A DNA stretch of 35,261 nt from CAZVUW01 sp964629825 (GTDB taxonomy: Bacteria; Actinomycetota; Nitriliruptoria; Euzebyales; Egibacteraceae), in assembly GCA_964629825.1 (NCBI GenBank), contig CAZVUW010000023.1, forward strand, positions 1-35,261, read 5' to 3'. Below the pieces are notes generated by a model, which saw only the letters and a program-made list of their open reading frames with translations, was not told where the DNA came from and did no database searches. This document shows positions 1 to 6,840 of the stretch, in pieces. The position numbers were made by a program, and so were the translations under genes. The first letter of the stretch is position 1. Each line of letters begins with the position of its first letter.

Positions 1-384
1 CAGGAGCTGGGGCTGCTGCCGACCCACGTCCACCTGCGCAAGGGCTGCTACCCGGGTCAGGAGTCGATCGCCAAGACCTGGAACCTCGGCCGTCCGCGGC
101 GCGCGCTCGCCCTGGTCGAGCTCGACCGCCGCGCCGAGGTCGGAGCCGAGGTCCAGGCAGGCGACGGGCGCGGCGAGCTGACCAGCGTCGCCCCGACTGG
201 CGACCCGGTCGCCGCCCTCGCGCTGCTGCCCATCGACCGCGACAGCGGCGACGTGCTAGGCGACGGGACGTTGACCGGCTCCGACTTCACCGGCCGGGTG
301 CGGAAGCTCGTCGGCGCGGACCTGCCCCAGCCAGGCGCGGAGGAGGGGGGCGCTCGCCCGGCCGGCCTGCTGCGCCGCCGCTAG
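1..384 (+). CDS. ygfZ: YgfZ/GcvT-like folate-binding protein, C-terminal part
   Basis: Only the last 127 codons are present; the gene begins before the window. The fragment carries KGCYPGQE at residues 14-21, matching the KGCYxGQE signature of YgfZ (IbaG/COG0354), a tetrahydrofolate-binding protein related to GcvT that helps assemble or repair some Fe-S enzymes. The Cys of that motif is kept. The rest looks like the small C-terminal beta-barrel domain and ends in a TAG after an Arg-rich tail. The following gene is convergent, and the interval between them holds two hairpin repeats. Family assignment rests on the signature motif; the missing N-terminal half cannot be judged. Confidence 0.85.
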   Translation, partial: QELGLLPTHVHLRKGCYPGQESIAKTWNLGRPRRALALVELDRRAEVGAEVQAGDGRGELTSVAPTGDPVAALALLPIDRDSGDVLGDGTLTGSDFTGRVRKLVGADLPQPGAEEGGARPAGLLRRR

Positions 385-423
385 CCCACCCCGACCAGTC
401 CACCAGCCCACCACCCCCGCCCC

Positions 424-484
424 ACCCCGCGCGGATGTTGTTCTTGGCGCACATTTGCGGCCAGTACAACATCGAGCGCGAGGG
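424..484. repeat. 61-bp hairpin repeat, copy 1
   Basis: This element and the one at 527-587 are 61 bp long, directly repeated with a 103-bp offset, and differ at 4 positions. It contains an 8-bp perfect inverted repeat, GATGTTGT (434-441) and ACAACATC (466-473), around a partly self-complementary loop. It lies between the convergent ygfZ and bcp stops. It could be a bidirectional terminator or a dispersed REP-like element; no protein-coding signal is seen. Confidence 0.8.
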
Positions 485-526
485 GGCGCGGTCGGGCGCG
501 GCGGCTCAACGGGCGTAGGGGGCCCA

Positions 527-587
527 ACCCCGCGCGGATGTTGTTCTCGGCGGACATTCGCGGCCAATACAACATCGAGCGCGAGGG
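527..587. repeat. 61-bp hairpin repeat, copy 2
   Basis: Second copy of the element at 424-484. The outer stem GATGTTGT (537-544) and ACAACATC (569-576) is unchanged; all four differences lie in the loop between the stem arms. The rest of 385-632 is low-complexity GC-rich DNA with repeated GCGCGAGGG words and no convincing gene. Confidence 0.8.
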
Positions 588-632
588 TCGAGCGCGAGGC
601 GGCGCGAGGGGGCGCGAGCGGGCGGGGTGGGA

Positions 633-1106
633 TCAGCTGGGGAGCAGGGCCTTGACCGCCTCGAGCGCCTTGCGCGACTGATCCTTGGGCTTGATCTTGT
701 CGAACACCGCCGCGACCACGCCGTCGGGGCCGATGACCACCGAGGAGCGGATGACGCCCTCGTACTCGCGCCCGTACATCGACTTCTTGCCCCAGGCGCC
801 GTAGCGCTGGAGCACGGTGCGCTCCGTGTCCGCCAGGAGGGTGTGGGGCAGCTCGTGCCGGGCGGCGAACGCGGCGTGGCTGGCCGAGTCGTCGGGAGAG
901 ATGCCGACGACCTCGACGTTGAGGCTGGCGAACTCGGACCAGTGGTCGCGCACGTCGCAGGCCTGGTCGGTGCAGCCGGGCGTGTCGTCGCGCGGGTAGA
1001 AGTACAGGACCACGGTCTGACCCCGGTGGTCGCTCAGCCGCCACTCCTGTCCGTTCGCGTCGGGCAGGGTGAAGTCGGGGGCCTCGTCGCCGGGTTCGAC
1101 GTTCAT
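633..1106 (-). CDS. bcp: Thioredoxin-dependent thiol peroxidase (BCP/PrxQ peroxiredoxin)
   Basis: A 157-residue atypical peroxiredoxin of the bacterioferritin-comigratory (PrxQ) group, which reduces hydrogen and organic peroxides in the cytoplasm using thioredoxin. The active site reads DDTPGCTDQACDVRD: peroxidatic Cys45 and, five residues on, resolving Cys50, the spacing typical of PrxQ. The upstream YFYPRDDTPG and the later GVIRSSVVIGPDG are also family features, and the length is normal. The ATG is preceded by AAAGGAG at a suitable distance. The gene diverges from the tyrosine phosphatase, and the shared upstream region has a 9-bp inverted repeat. Confidence 0.95.
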   Translation of the reverse strand: MNVEPGDEAPDFTLPDANGQEWRLSDHRGQTVVLYFYPRDDTPGCTDQACDVRDHWSEFASLNVEVVGISPDDSASHAAFAARHELPHTLLADTERTVLQRYGAWGKKSMYGREYEGVIRSSVVIGPDGVVAAVFDKIKPKDQSRKALEAVKALLPS

Positions 1107-1170
1107 GCTTCGCTCCTTTGGGGCTGGACTACCGCGGACCGTACCCGCTCGGCGGCCCCCACCGCCCTCA

Positions 1171-1196
1171 GATAGCGGCTGGCTAGGGCCGCTATC
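1171..1196. promoter_or_regulatory. 9-bp inverted repeat in divergent bcp/phosphatase promoter region
   Basis: GATAGCGGC (1171-1179) and GCCGCTATC (1188-1196) form a perfect 9-bp inverted repeat with an 8-base loop. Once the false gap is collapsed, it sits about 20-45 bases upstream of the phosphatase -10 element, around the -35 region. It could be an operator or an RNA hairpin; no regulator can be named. Confidence 0.5.
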
Positions 1197-1228
1197 GCGT
1201 TCGCTACTTGAGCGGCTAGCGTGAGAGC
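1174..1228 (+). repeat. 55-base contig-end duplicate (left side of gap)
   Basis: These 55 bases are identical to 1329-1383 on the other side of the N run. Exact identity that stops at the gap on both sides is what two contigs sharing one 55-mer would give, so this is an assembly artefact rather than a biological repeat. Confidence 0.9.
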
Positions 1229-1328
1229 NNNNNNNNNNNNNNNNNNNNNNNNNNNNNNNNNNNNNNNNNNNNNNNNNNNNNNNNNNNNNNNNNNNNNNNN
1301 NNNNNNNNNNNNNNNNNNNNNNNNNNNN
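1229..1328. other. Assembly gap of 100 N, probably not real
   Basis: There are exactly 100 N with identical 55-base flanks (1174-1228 and 1329-1383). The contigs most likely overlap by 55 bases, so about 155 bases here should be removed and no sequence is missing. Confidence 0.9.
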
Positions 1329-1383
1329 AGCGGCTGGCTAGGGCCGCTATCGCGTTCGCTACTTGAGCGGCTAGCGTGAGAGC
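1329..1383 (+). repeat. 55-base contig-end duplicate (right side of gap)
   Basis: Exact copy of 1174-1228. It holds the phosphatase -10 element. Confidence 0.9.
1372..1377 (+). promoter_or_regulatory. -10 element TAGCGT, predicted leaderless promoter
   Basis: TAGCGT lies 7 bases before the ATG at 1385, so transcription should begin at or next to the start codon. There is no Shine-Dalgarno sequence. This argues for ATG 1385 over the in-frame GTG at 1376. Confidence 0.6.
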
Positions 1384-1384
1384 C

Positions 1385-1879
1385 ATGGAGGACAAGTACA
1401 AGATCCTGGTCGTCTGCCTCGGCAACATCTGCCGCTCGCCCACCGCCGAGGCGGTTCTGCGCTCGGTGTTCGAGCAGGCGGGCCTTGGTGAGCGGGTCGA
1501 GATCGACTCGGCCGGCACCGGTGACTGGCACATCGGGTCGCCTCCCGACCGCCGCATGACCGAGGCCGCCGCGCGCGCCGGAATCACGCTGGGCGGCAAG
1601 GCCCGCCAGGTCCTCGCCGAGGAGCTCGCCGGGCACGACCTGATCCTCGCGATGGACCGGCACAACCTGTTCGATCTGCGCGCCATGGCGGCCGGCGACC
1701 AGGATCTGCTCGACCGCATCCACCTCATGCGTGACTTCGAGCCGGGCGGCGGCGGCCTCGACGTGCCGGACCCCTACTACGGCGGACCGGACGGGTTCAC
1801 CGAAGTGGTCGAGATCATCACCCGGGCCGCTAGGGGCGTCCTCGACCACGTCCGGCAGCGCCTGGAAGCGGCGGCGTGA
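1385..1879 (+). CDS. Low-molecular-weight protein-tyrosine phosphatase
   Basis: A 164-residue cytoplasmic phosphatase of the LMW-PTP family, which dephosphorylates phosphotyrosine by a cysteinyl-phosphate intermediate. The P-loop is CLGNICRS near the N terminus (Cys-x5-Arg-Ser), and the general-acid Asp is in DPYYGG near the C terminus; both are intact. The start is ATG 1385, with a -10 hexamer only 7 bases upstream. Its TGA overlaps the next gene's GTG by four bases (GTGA), so it is probably cotranscribed and coupled with the fructosamine kinase. A link with fructosamine kinase makes sense in sugar-phosphate or protein-repair chemistry, but the substrate cannot be read from the sequence. Confidence 0.94.
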   Translation: MEDKYKILVVCLGNICRSPTAEAVLRSVFEQAGLGERVEIDSAGTGDWHIGSPPDRRMTEAAARAGITLGGKARQVLAEELAGHDLILAMDRHNLFDLRAMAAGDQDLLDRIHLMRDFEPGGGGLDVPDPYYGGPDGFTEVVEIITRAARGVLDHVRQRLEAAA

Positions 1880-2598
1880 GGCTGCCACCGCGCGAGCGGT
1901 GGCGGCGGCTGGGCGGTGGCTCGATCTGCGACGTCTGGGCGGTCGAGCTGGATGACGGCAAGACCGTCGTGGTCAAGGAGACGCCGTACCCCGCGGCGAT
2001 CGAGGCGGACGGTCTCCGCGCCCTGGCCGCCGCAGGCACACCGGTCCCGGAGGTCCTGGCCGTCGAGGACACCCGCCTGATCCTGGAGCACGTGTCCGGC
2101 CCGCCGGACTGGCCGGATCTGGGCAAGCGGCTGGCCGCCCAGCACGCCAGCACCGGGCCCGCGTACGGCTGGCCGACCGACAACCGCATCGGCCCCCTCG
2201 TCCAGCACAACGGCTACCTGGAGAGCTGGCCCGAGTTCTTCGCCCAGCGCCGGGTGCTGCCATACCTCGACGCTCCTGCGCTGCCCGAGGACCTGCGACG
2301 CCGCATCCTGCGCGGGCTGGAGCGCAACGCCGAGGACCTGCTCGGTCACCGGCCGCCGGCCAGCCTCGTGCACGGCGACCTGTGGATCGGCAACGTCATC
2401 GATGGCCGCTGGCTGATCGACCCGGCCGTGCACCACGCCGACCGCGAGTACGAGCTGGCATTCGCGGCGCTGTTCGGCGGCTTCCCCGATGACTTCTGGG
2501 CGGCCTACGAGGCCACCTGGCCCCTGCCGGAGGGCTGGCGACGGCGGCGCCCGGCGCTCCAGCTCCCGCACCTGCTGGTGCACGTCAAGCTGTTCGGC
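1876..2598 (+). CDS. Fructosamine/ketosamine-3-kinase family protein, 3' end in gap
   Basis: The first 241 codons of a fructosamine kinase (APH-like fold), which phosphorylates ketosamine adducts on glycated amines so that they fall off. Visible motifs are the glycine-rich GGGSICDVW, the kinase Lys in VVVKE, the catalytic loop LVHGDLWIGNV and the following LIDPAVHHADREYELAF. The family is about 290 residues, so only a short C-terminal piece, after the conserved LLVHVKLFG, is lost in the run of N. The GTG start overlaps the phosphatase stop (GTGA). The downstream gene is convergent and also runs into the gap. Confidence 0.92.
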
Positions 2599-2698
2599 NN
2601 NNNNNNNNNNNNNNNNNNNNNNNNNNNNNNNNNNNNNNNNNNNNNNNNNNNNNNNNNNNNNNNNNNNNNNNNNNNNNNNNNNNNNNNNNNNNNNNNNN
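2599..2698. other. Assembly gap of 100 N, unknown true size
   Basis: Placeholder run of exactly 100 N. Its flanks are not duplicated, so real sequence is missing: the 3' ends of the kinase (+) and of the Pro-rich gene (-). Confidence 0.9.
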
Positions 2699-2811
2699 GG
2701 CAGCGGGCCCGGCTCACCCGGGTCGGGGATGGGCCGTGGCTCCCCGGGGTCGGGCAGCGGGGTGGGCTCGCCCGGATCTGGTATCGGTGACGGCTGGGGG
2801 TCGGTGTCCAT
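2699..2811 (-). CDS. Proline-rich PDPGEP-repeat protein, 5' part
   Basis: The minus strand has ATG at 2811 preceded by a perfect AGGAGG five bases away, then 37 codons before the gap. The protein starts MDTDPQPSPI and continues as a ten-residue repeat of the form PDPGEPxPxx, seen three times (30-bp DNA period). It is acidic and proline-rich, with no signal peptide or membrane segment in the visible part. I do not recognise a function; such stiff extended repeats often act as spacers. The ribosome-binding site makes a real gene likely despite the low complexity. Confidence 0.6.
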
Positions 2812-2896
2812 GGAGGCCTCCTTCGGTCGGCCGGGTCTACCCGGCTCGCGCGACGGCGTACCCTGCGACCGAAGGTCCCGGAACAGGAGCAACCCG

Positions 2897-3406
2897 ATGA
2901 CCCCGGACGTGGTGGACGTCTTCGTCGAGATCCCAAAGGGCTCGCGCAACAAGTACGAGTGGGACCATCACACCGGGCGCTTCCGGCTCGACCGCATGCT
3001 GTTCAGCTCCGTGCAGTACCCCGGCGACTATGGCTTCGTGCCGGACACGTGGGCGGAGGACTCCGACCCGCTCGACGCCCTGGTGATCCTTGGGGAGCCC
3101 ACCTTCCCCGGCTGCAGCATCCGCGCTCGCGTGGTCGGGATCTTCTATATGACCGACGACAAGGGCCGGGACGCCAAGATCATCTCGGTGCCGGACTCCG
3201 ACCCGCGCTGGCGGCAGGTCACCGAGCTCGAGCACGTGCCCAAGCACCTGCTCGACGAGATCGGGCACTTCTTCTCGATCTACAAGGACCTCGAGGGCAA
3301 GACGGTCCGGGTCGACGGGTTCGGGTCCCGCGCCGAGGCCCTGGCCGAGATCACCCGCGACCAGGAGGCGTTCCAGCGGATGGACCCGCGCCCGGCGATG
3401 CCCTGA
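2897..3406 (+). CDS. ppa: Inorganic pyrophosphatase, family I
   Basis: A 169-residue soluble pyrophosphatase that hydrolyses pyrophosphate to two phosphates with Mg2+ and pulls biosynthetic reactions forward. The sequence has EIPKGSRNKYEWD at the start, YPGDYGFVPDTW, the signature DSDPLDALV with its metal-binding Asp residues, and the later DPRW and HFFSIYKDLEGK. Length and motif order are those of the bacterial hexameric enzyme. AGGAG eight bases upstream supports the ATG. A probable -10 (TACCCT) lies about 35 bases upstream of the start, shared with the divergent Pro-rich gene. Confidence 0.97.
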   Translation: MTPDVVDVFVEIPKGSRNKYEWDHHTGRFRLDRMLFSSVQYPGDYGFVPDTWAEDSDPLDALVILGEPTFPGCSIRARVVGIFYMTDDKGRDAKIISVPDSDPRWRQVTELEHVPKHLLDEIGHFFSIYKDLEGKTVRVDGFGSRAEALAEITRDQEAFQRMDPRPAMP

Positions 3407-3458
3407 GGGGCCGCCGCACGGGCTCAAGATCTGCGGGGTTCCTGACGACAACCCGCGG

Positions 3459-4610
3459 GTGAGCCCAGCACCCAGAGCGGTCCACCTGCGTCGGCGCCTG
3501 CTCGCAGGCATCGCCTTCGCCTGCGCGCTGGCGGTCATCGGCCCGACCGTCGCGCCCGCTGGGGCGGCCGATGATGTGGATTCGGACCCGGCCGTGGTGC
3601 AGGCCCGTCAGCGCCTGGCCGCCGAGCGCGCGGAGGCAGCCGCGCTTGCGGCGGAGCTGGATGAGGCCGCGGCGGCCTATGAGCGCGCCAACGCGCATCT
3701 GGAGCGGCTCGCAGCCGAGGAGGAGTCGCGGCGGGCCGACGCACGGACCGGCCAGCAGAGGGCCGACGAGGCCCGGGATGCGCTGGCCATGGCGATCTCC
3801 GCCTCCTACCGCCAGGCCGGCGCCGGACTGGCCCTCACCGAAGCGCTTGCCTCCGCTCCCGACGCCGCCACCGCGCTGCACCGCGCCGCGCTGCTGGAGC
3901 AGGTGGCAGAAGCCGAGCAGCAGCGCGCACGCCGCGCACAGCAGCTGGCCGAGCGCGTGACCGATGAAGCCCGACAGCACGCGGTGGTGTCCGCCGGCGT
4001 GGCAGCTGCCAACGCGGAGGCTGCCGCAGCGGCGCAGCGGCTGACCGCGGCGCTCCAGCAGGCCCAGGCGGACGCCAAGACCGCCGCTGCTGCGGTGAGC
4101 AGCGCCGAGGCGGCCGCTCGCGAGCGCATCGAGGAGGAGCGGCGCCGCGCCGAGGAGGCCGCTCGCGCCGCGGCGCTGGCGCGCGCCTCCGCGGGCGTGC
4201 TCCCGCGGCTCGACGGCAAGGTGTGCCCCATCGGAGCGCCCAACGCCTTCATCGACTCGTGGGGCTTCGCCCGCTCCGGCGGCCGCAGCCACCAGGGCGT
4301 CGACATGTTCGCGGACTACGGGATGCCGCTGTACGCGGTCGCCGACGGCACGATCACCAAGGTCGGCACCAACCGCCTCGGCGGTCTCTCGTTCCACCTG
4401 GTGGACGACGCCGGCGACCGCTACTACTACGCGCACCTGTCCGAGGTCTACGTCGAGGTGGGCCAGCGTGTGCTGGCCGGCGACGTGGTCGGCGCCAACG
4501 GCAACTCGGGCAACGCGCGCACCACCCCGCCGCACCTTCACTGGCAGTACCACCCCGGCGGGGGAGCAGCCGTCAACCCCTACCCCCTGGCCGCCGCGCT
4601 GTGCCGATGA
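3459..4610 (+). CDS. Secreted M23 (LytM) peptidase with long coiled coil
   Basis: A 383-residue exported cell-wall hydrolase or hydrolase activator. Residues 1-37 form a Sec signal peptide ending in APAGA. Residues about 40-245 are an Ala/Glu/Arg-rich coiled coil, as in EnvC or NlpD-type proteins. The C-terminal domain (about 250-375) is a LytM/peptidase M23 fold with zinc motif HQGVDM (HxxxD) and HLHW (HxH), so the catalytic ligands are present and it may cut peptidoglycan cross-links itself. Two cysteines flank the domain (GKVCPIG and ALCR). The start is GTG; no strong ribosome-binding site is seen. The RsiG-like gene follows after 67 bases. Confidence 0.93.
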   Translation: MSPAPRAVHLRRRLLAGIAFACALAVIGPTVAPAGAADDVDSDPAVVQARQRLAAERAEAAALAAELDEAAAAYERANAHLERLAAEEESRRADARTGQQRADEARDALAMAISASYRQAGAGLALTEALASAPDAATALHRAALLEQVAEAEQQRARRAQQLAERVTDEARQHAVVSAGVAAANAEAAAAAQRLTAALQQAQADAKTAAAAVSSAEAAARERIEEERRRAEEAARAAALARASAGVLPRLDGKVCPIGAPNAFIDSWGFARSGGRSHQGVDMFADYGMPLYAVADGTITKVGTNRLGGLSFHLVDDAGDRYYYAHLSEVYVEVGQRVLAGDVVGANGNSGNARTTPPHLHWQYHPGGGAAVNPYPLAAALCR

Positions 4611-4677
4611 CCCGGTCGGATCGGCGCACCCCGGGGGTAGCATCAGCCGACATCGAGACTGCACGGAGGGAGCACCG

Positions 4678-5259
4678 TTGAGCAGCACACCGAGCGGCAG
4701 GCGCCGCATCGATCGTGTCTCGGCACCGGACCTGCTCGACGGCCTGTCCGAGCACCCTGTGGCGGTCCTGCGCTCCCTGCGCGACGAGTGCCGCGAGGAG
4801 GAGGCGGAGCTGTCCTACGCCCGCCGCGTGGTGCATGGGCAGCTGGACATCGCGCGCGCCGAGCTGCGCCGCCGTCGCGGCGAGGAGCCACAGGACGACG
4901 GCGACGACCCCGAGGCGCTGGTGAAGCGGCTGGTGACAATCCTGGCCGACGCACCGCCCACGGGCGCTCGCCAGGCGCGCTCGGTCGGCATGTACCAGCC
5001 TTCCGACTCGCCGCACCGCCGCAGCAGCGACGTCTCCGAGCTGATCTCCCTCGGGCGCCTGCCCGACCTCGAGACGGCCGAGATCGAGGACCTCGTCGAG
5101 CGCCTGGAAGCCGAGGAGCAGAAGCTGTCCAAGCTCCGCCGGGCGGTGCTGGACAACCTCGACGCCCTTCAGGCCGAGCTGGTCCTCCGCTACCGCGAGG
5201 GCGAGGCGGACCTGGACGCGATCCTGAGCACCGCGCTGCCCGACAAGCCCGAGCGCTGA
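4678..5259 (+). CDS. rsiG: RsiG-like c-di-GMP-binding anti-sigma factor homologue
   Basis: A 193-residue soluble helical protein of the family annotated as aerial mycelium formation protein. Streptomyces RsiG holds the sigma factor WhiG when loaded with cyclic di-GMP, through two copies of ExxxSxxRxxxQxxxD, one on each helix of an antiparallel coiled coil. Here the first copy is E42-S46-R49-H53-D57 and the second E147-S151-R154-L158-D162: four of five positions are kept in each, with Q replaced by His or Leu. A roughly 90-residue linker separates them. The TTG start is chosen from GGAGGG seven bases upstream; a TAGCAT -10 lies at 4638-4643. A diguanylate cyclase is encoded at 10.6 kb. No WhiG-type sigma gene is in the window. 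Confidence 0.8.
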   Translation: MSSTPSGRRRIDRVSAPDLLDGLSEHPVAVLRSLRDECREEEAELSYARRVVHGQLDIARAELRRRRGEEPQDDGDDPEALVKRLVTILADAPPTGARQARSVGMYQPSDSPHRRSSDVSELISLGRLPDLETAEIEDLVERLEAEEQKLSKLRRAVLDNLDALQAELVLRYREGEADLDAILSTALPDKPER

Positions 5260-5285
5260 GCCCGCTCCACCGGCGTGGCTTCGGG

Positions 5286-5291
5286 TAGCGT
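5286..5291 (+). promoter_or_regulatory. -10 element TAGCGT, predicted leaderless promoter
   Basis: TAGCGT is 7 bases before the asparaginase ATG at 5299, with no Shine-Dalgarno sequence between them. Confidence 0.6.
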
Positions 5292-5298
5292 CCCGGCC

Positions 5299-6276
5299 AT
5301 GTCCGCCCCGGAGCCGATCCTCGCGCAGCTGACCCGCGACGGCGTGGTCGAGTCGGTGCACCGCGGCTCGGTGGCCGTGTGCACGCCCGATGGCGTGGTC
5401 GTCGCCGCTCTGGGAGACCCGCGCAGGGACACCTACGTGCGCTCCTCGGTCAAGCCCTTCCAGGCGCTCGCCGTGCTCGAGCTGCTCGGTTCGGGGGGGC
5501 CGGATCTGGGTCAGCGGGGGCTCGCGATCGCCAGCGCGTCGCACTTCGGCGGCGACGACCATCAGATCGAGGCTGCCCGCCTGCTCGCGCTGGCCGACCT
5601 CGACGAGTCTGCGCTCCGGTGCCCGCCGGCCCTACCGGTCGACCACCTCGCCGCGCTCTCCCAGCGCGAGCCCACCCCCCTGGCGCACAACTGCTCCGGC
5701 AAGCACGCGGCCTTCCTCCTCGCGCAGGTCGCGACGGGGCGGGATCCGTCGACCTACCTCGCTCCGGACGAGCCGCTGCAGAAGGCCGTGTTCGAGCAGT
5801 TGCGACGCGTGTCGGGCGAGACGCCTCTGGGCCCGGGCGTCGACGGCTGCGGAGCGCCGGCGTGGCGGCTGCCGCTGGCGGGTCTCGCAACCGCTTTCGC
5901 GCGGCTGGCCGAGGCGGGCGAAGGCGACCTCCTGCGCGTGAGCGCGGCCATGAGCATGTACCCGGACCTGGTCGGCGGTCCCGGTTCGGCGGACACCGCC
6001 CTGATGCAGGCCGACGGGCGGGTGCTGGCCAAGCGCGGCGCCGAGGCGGTTTTCGCCGCCGCGGCGGCTCTGCCCAACGGCCCGGTCGGCATCGCGGTGA
6101 AGATCGCCGACGGCGGCAACCGCGCGGCAGCCCCGGTCGCCGCCTGCCTGCTGTCGGCCCTAGGCGCCCGCACCCCCGAGCAGGTGCGCCGGCCCGCCGT
6201 GCTCGGCGGTGGACGGCCGCACGGAGCGCTCGAGGTGGATGAGCAGGTGCATCGGCTCCTGTCCGGCCGAGGCTGA
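5299..6276 (+). CDS. Asparaginase, thermolabile/rhizobial type (PF06089)
   Basis: A 325-residue protein of the asparaginase II family first known from Rhizobium etli, unrelated in sequence to E. coli AnsA/AnsB; it hydrolyses asparagine to aspartate and ammonia. Family features are HRGSVAVCTPDGVV, RSSVKPFQALAV with the SxxK pair resembling serine beta-lactamase-like enzymes, HNCSGKHAAFLL, and GVDGCGAPAW. The conserved cysteines in NCSGK and DGCG are present. I prefer ATG 5299 over the GTG at 5275 because a -10 hexamer sits 7 bases upstream of it. It stands alone between the RsiG-like gene and the XRE regulator. Confidence 0.92.
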   Translation: MSAPEPILAQLTRDGVVESVHRGSVAVCTPDGVVVAALGDPRRDTYVRSSVKPFQALAVLELLGSGGPDLGQRGLAIASASHFGGDDHQIEAARLLALADLDESALRCPPALPVDHLAALSQREPTPLAHNCSGKHAAFLLAQVATGRDPSTYLAPDEPLQKAVFEQLRRVSGETPLGPGVDGCGAPAWRLPLAGLATAFARLAEAGEGDLLRVSAAMSMYPDLVGGPGSADTALMQADGRVLAKRGAEAVFAAAAALPNGPVGIAVKIADGGNRAAAPVAACLLSALGARTPEQVRRPAVLGGGRPHGALEVDEQVHRLLSGRG

Positions 6277-6289
6277 TCCCACCGGTCGG

Positions 6290-6317
6290 TTGCCGACTGC
6301 TTGCAAAAGTATATCAT
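6290..6317 (+). promoter_or_regulatory. Promoter of XRE-HBHA operon (TTGCCG-N16-TATCAT)
   Basis: TTGCCG (6290-6295) and TATCAT (6312-6317) are spaced by 16 bases. The stretch 6300-6335 is conspicuously AT-rich for this genome. The start point should be near 6324, giving a leader of about 34 bases with GGGGG before the ATG at 6358. Confidence 0.55.
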
Positions 6318-6323
6318 CGGGTA

Positions 6324-6337
6324 TGCAAACGTTAGCA
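6324..6337. promoter_or_regulatory. Palindrome TGCAAACGTTAGCA, likely XRE operator
   Basis: This 14-base palindrome matches its reverse complement at 12 positions and covers the predicted transcription start. A related word, TTGCAAAAG, lies just upstream at 6301-6309. Its place in front of an HTH gene suggests autorepression; the regulator assignment is inferred from position only. Confidence 0.5.
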
Positions 6338-6357
6338 GGCCGGCACGGGGGTTCAGC

Positions 6358-6840
6358 ATGGTGGGCAAGGACGCCACTTCTGCGGCCGCCTCCAAGCTGC
6401 GCGAGCTGGGCGCCTTCATCCGCGACCAGCGCCAGAGCGCCGAGCTGAGCCTGAGGCACCTCGCCCAGCAGGCGGGCGTGTCGAACCCGTATCTGTCCCA
6501 GATCGAGCGCGGCCTCCGCAAGCCCTCCGCCGACATCCTCCAGCGCGTCGCCGAGGCGCTGCGGATCAGCGCGGAGACGCTCTACGTGAAGGCCGGGATC
6601 CTCGACGAGCGCGACGACGACCTCGCAGTCCGCATCGCGACGGACCGCTGGCTCAACGACAAGCAGAAGCGCGCCCTGCTCGAGGTCTACCTGTCGTTCC
6701 GCGCCGACCGCACGGACACGCCCGAGCAGGTTCTGGAGGCGGTGCGCGCCGCCGAGCGCGCCGAACCCGCCGAGCAAGCAGATCAACCGGAGAGAGCCGA
6801 GGGAAGGAAGAGAGATGGCGACCGCCACCAAGAACGATGA
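6358..6840 (+). CDS. XRE-family HTH transcriptional regulator (Rv0474-like)
   Basis: A 160-residue cytoplasmic DNA-binding protein. Residues about 15-75 form a classic XRE/Cro helix-turn-helix: LRHLAQQAGVSNPYLSQIERGLRKPSADILQ split over the recognition helices, with SNPYLSQIERG the diagnostic core. The C-terminal third is charged and ends in a Glu/Arg-rich tail. The ATG has GGGGG seven bases upstream. The 3' end overlaps the HBHA-like gene by 26 bases. In mycobacteria the same pairing occurs (Rv0474 before hbhA Rv0475), so the regulator probably controls itself and its neighbour through the palindrome at 6324-6337. Confidence 0.9.
   Translation: MVGKDATSAAASKLRELGAFIRDQRQSAELSLRHLAQQAGVSNPYLSQIERGLRKPSADILQRVAEALRISAETLYVKAGILDERDDDLAVRIATDRWLNDKQKRALLEVYLSFRADRTDTPEQVLEAVRAAERAEPAEQADQPERAEGRKRDGDRHQER

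Noticed and set aside
455..655. Small protein across the hairpin repeats
   Set aside because: Composition is low-complexity Gly/Arg/Ala, no start signal is seen, and the frame is explained by the repeats and GC-rich filler.
1174..1383. Biological direct repeat or attachment site around the first gap
   Set aside because: The 55-base identity is exact and ends precisely at the N run on both sides, which is the mark of an assembly overlap.
2700..2810. CRISPR-like array with 30-bp period
   Set aside because: The period is a protein repeat (ten codons) in frame with a well-placed AGGAGG and ATG; there are no spacers.
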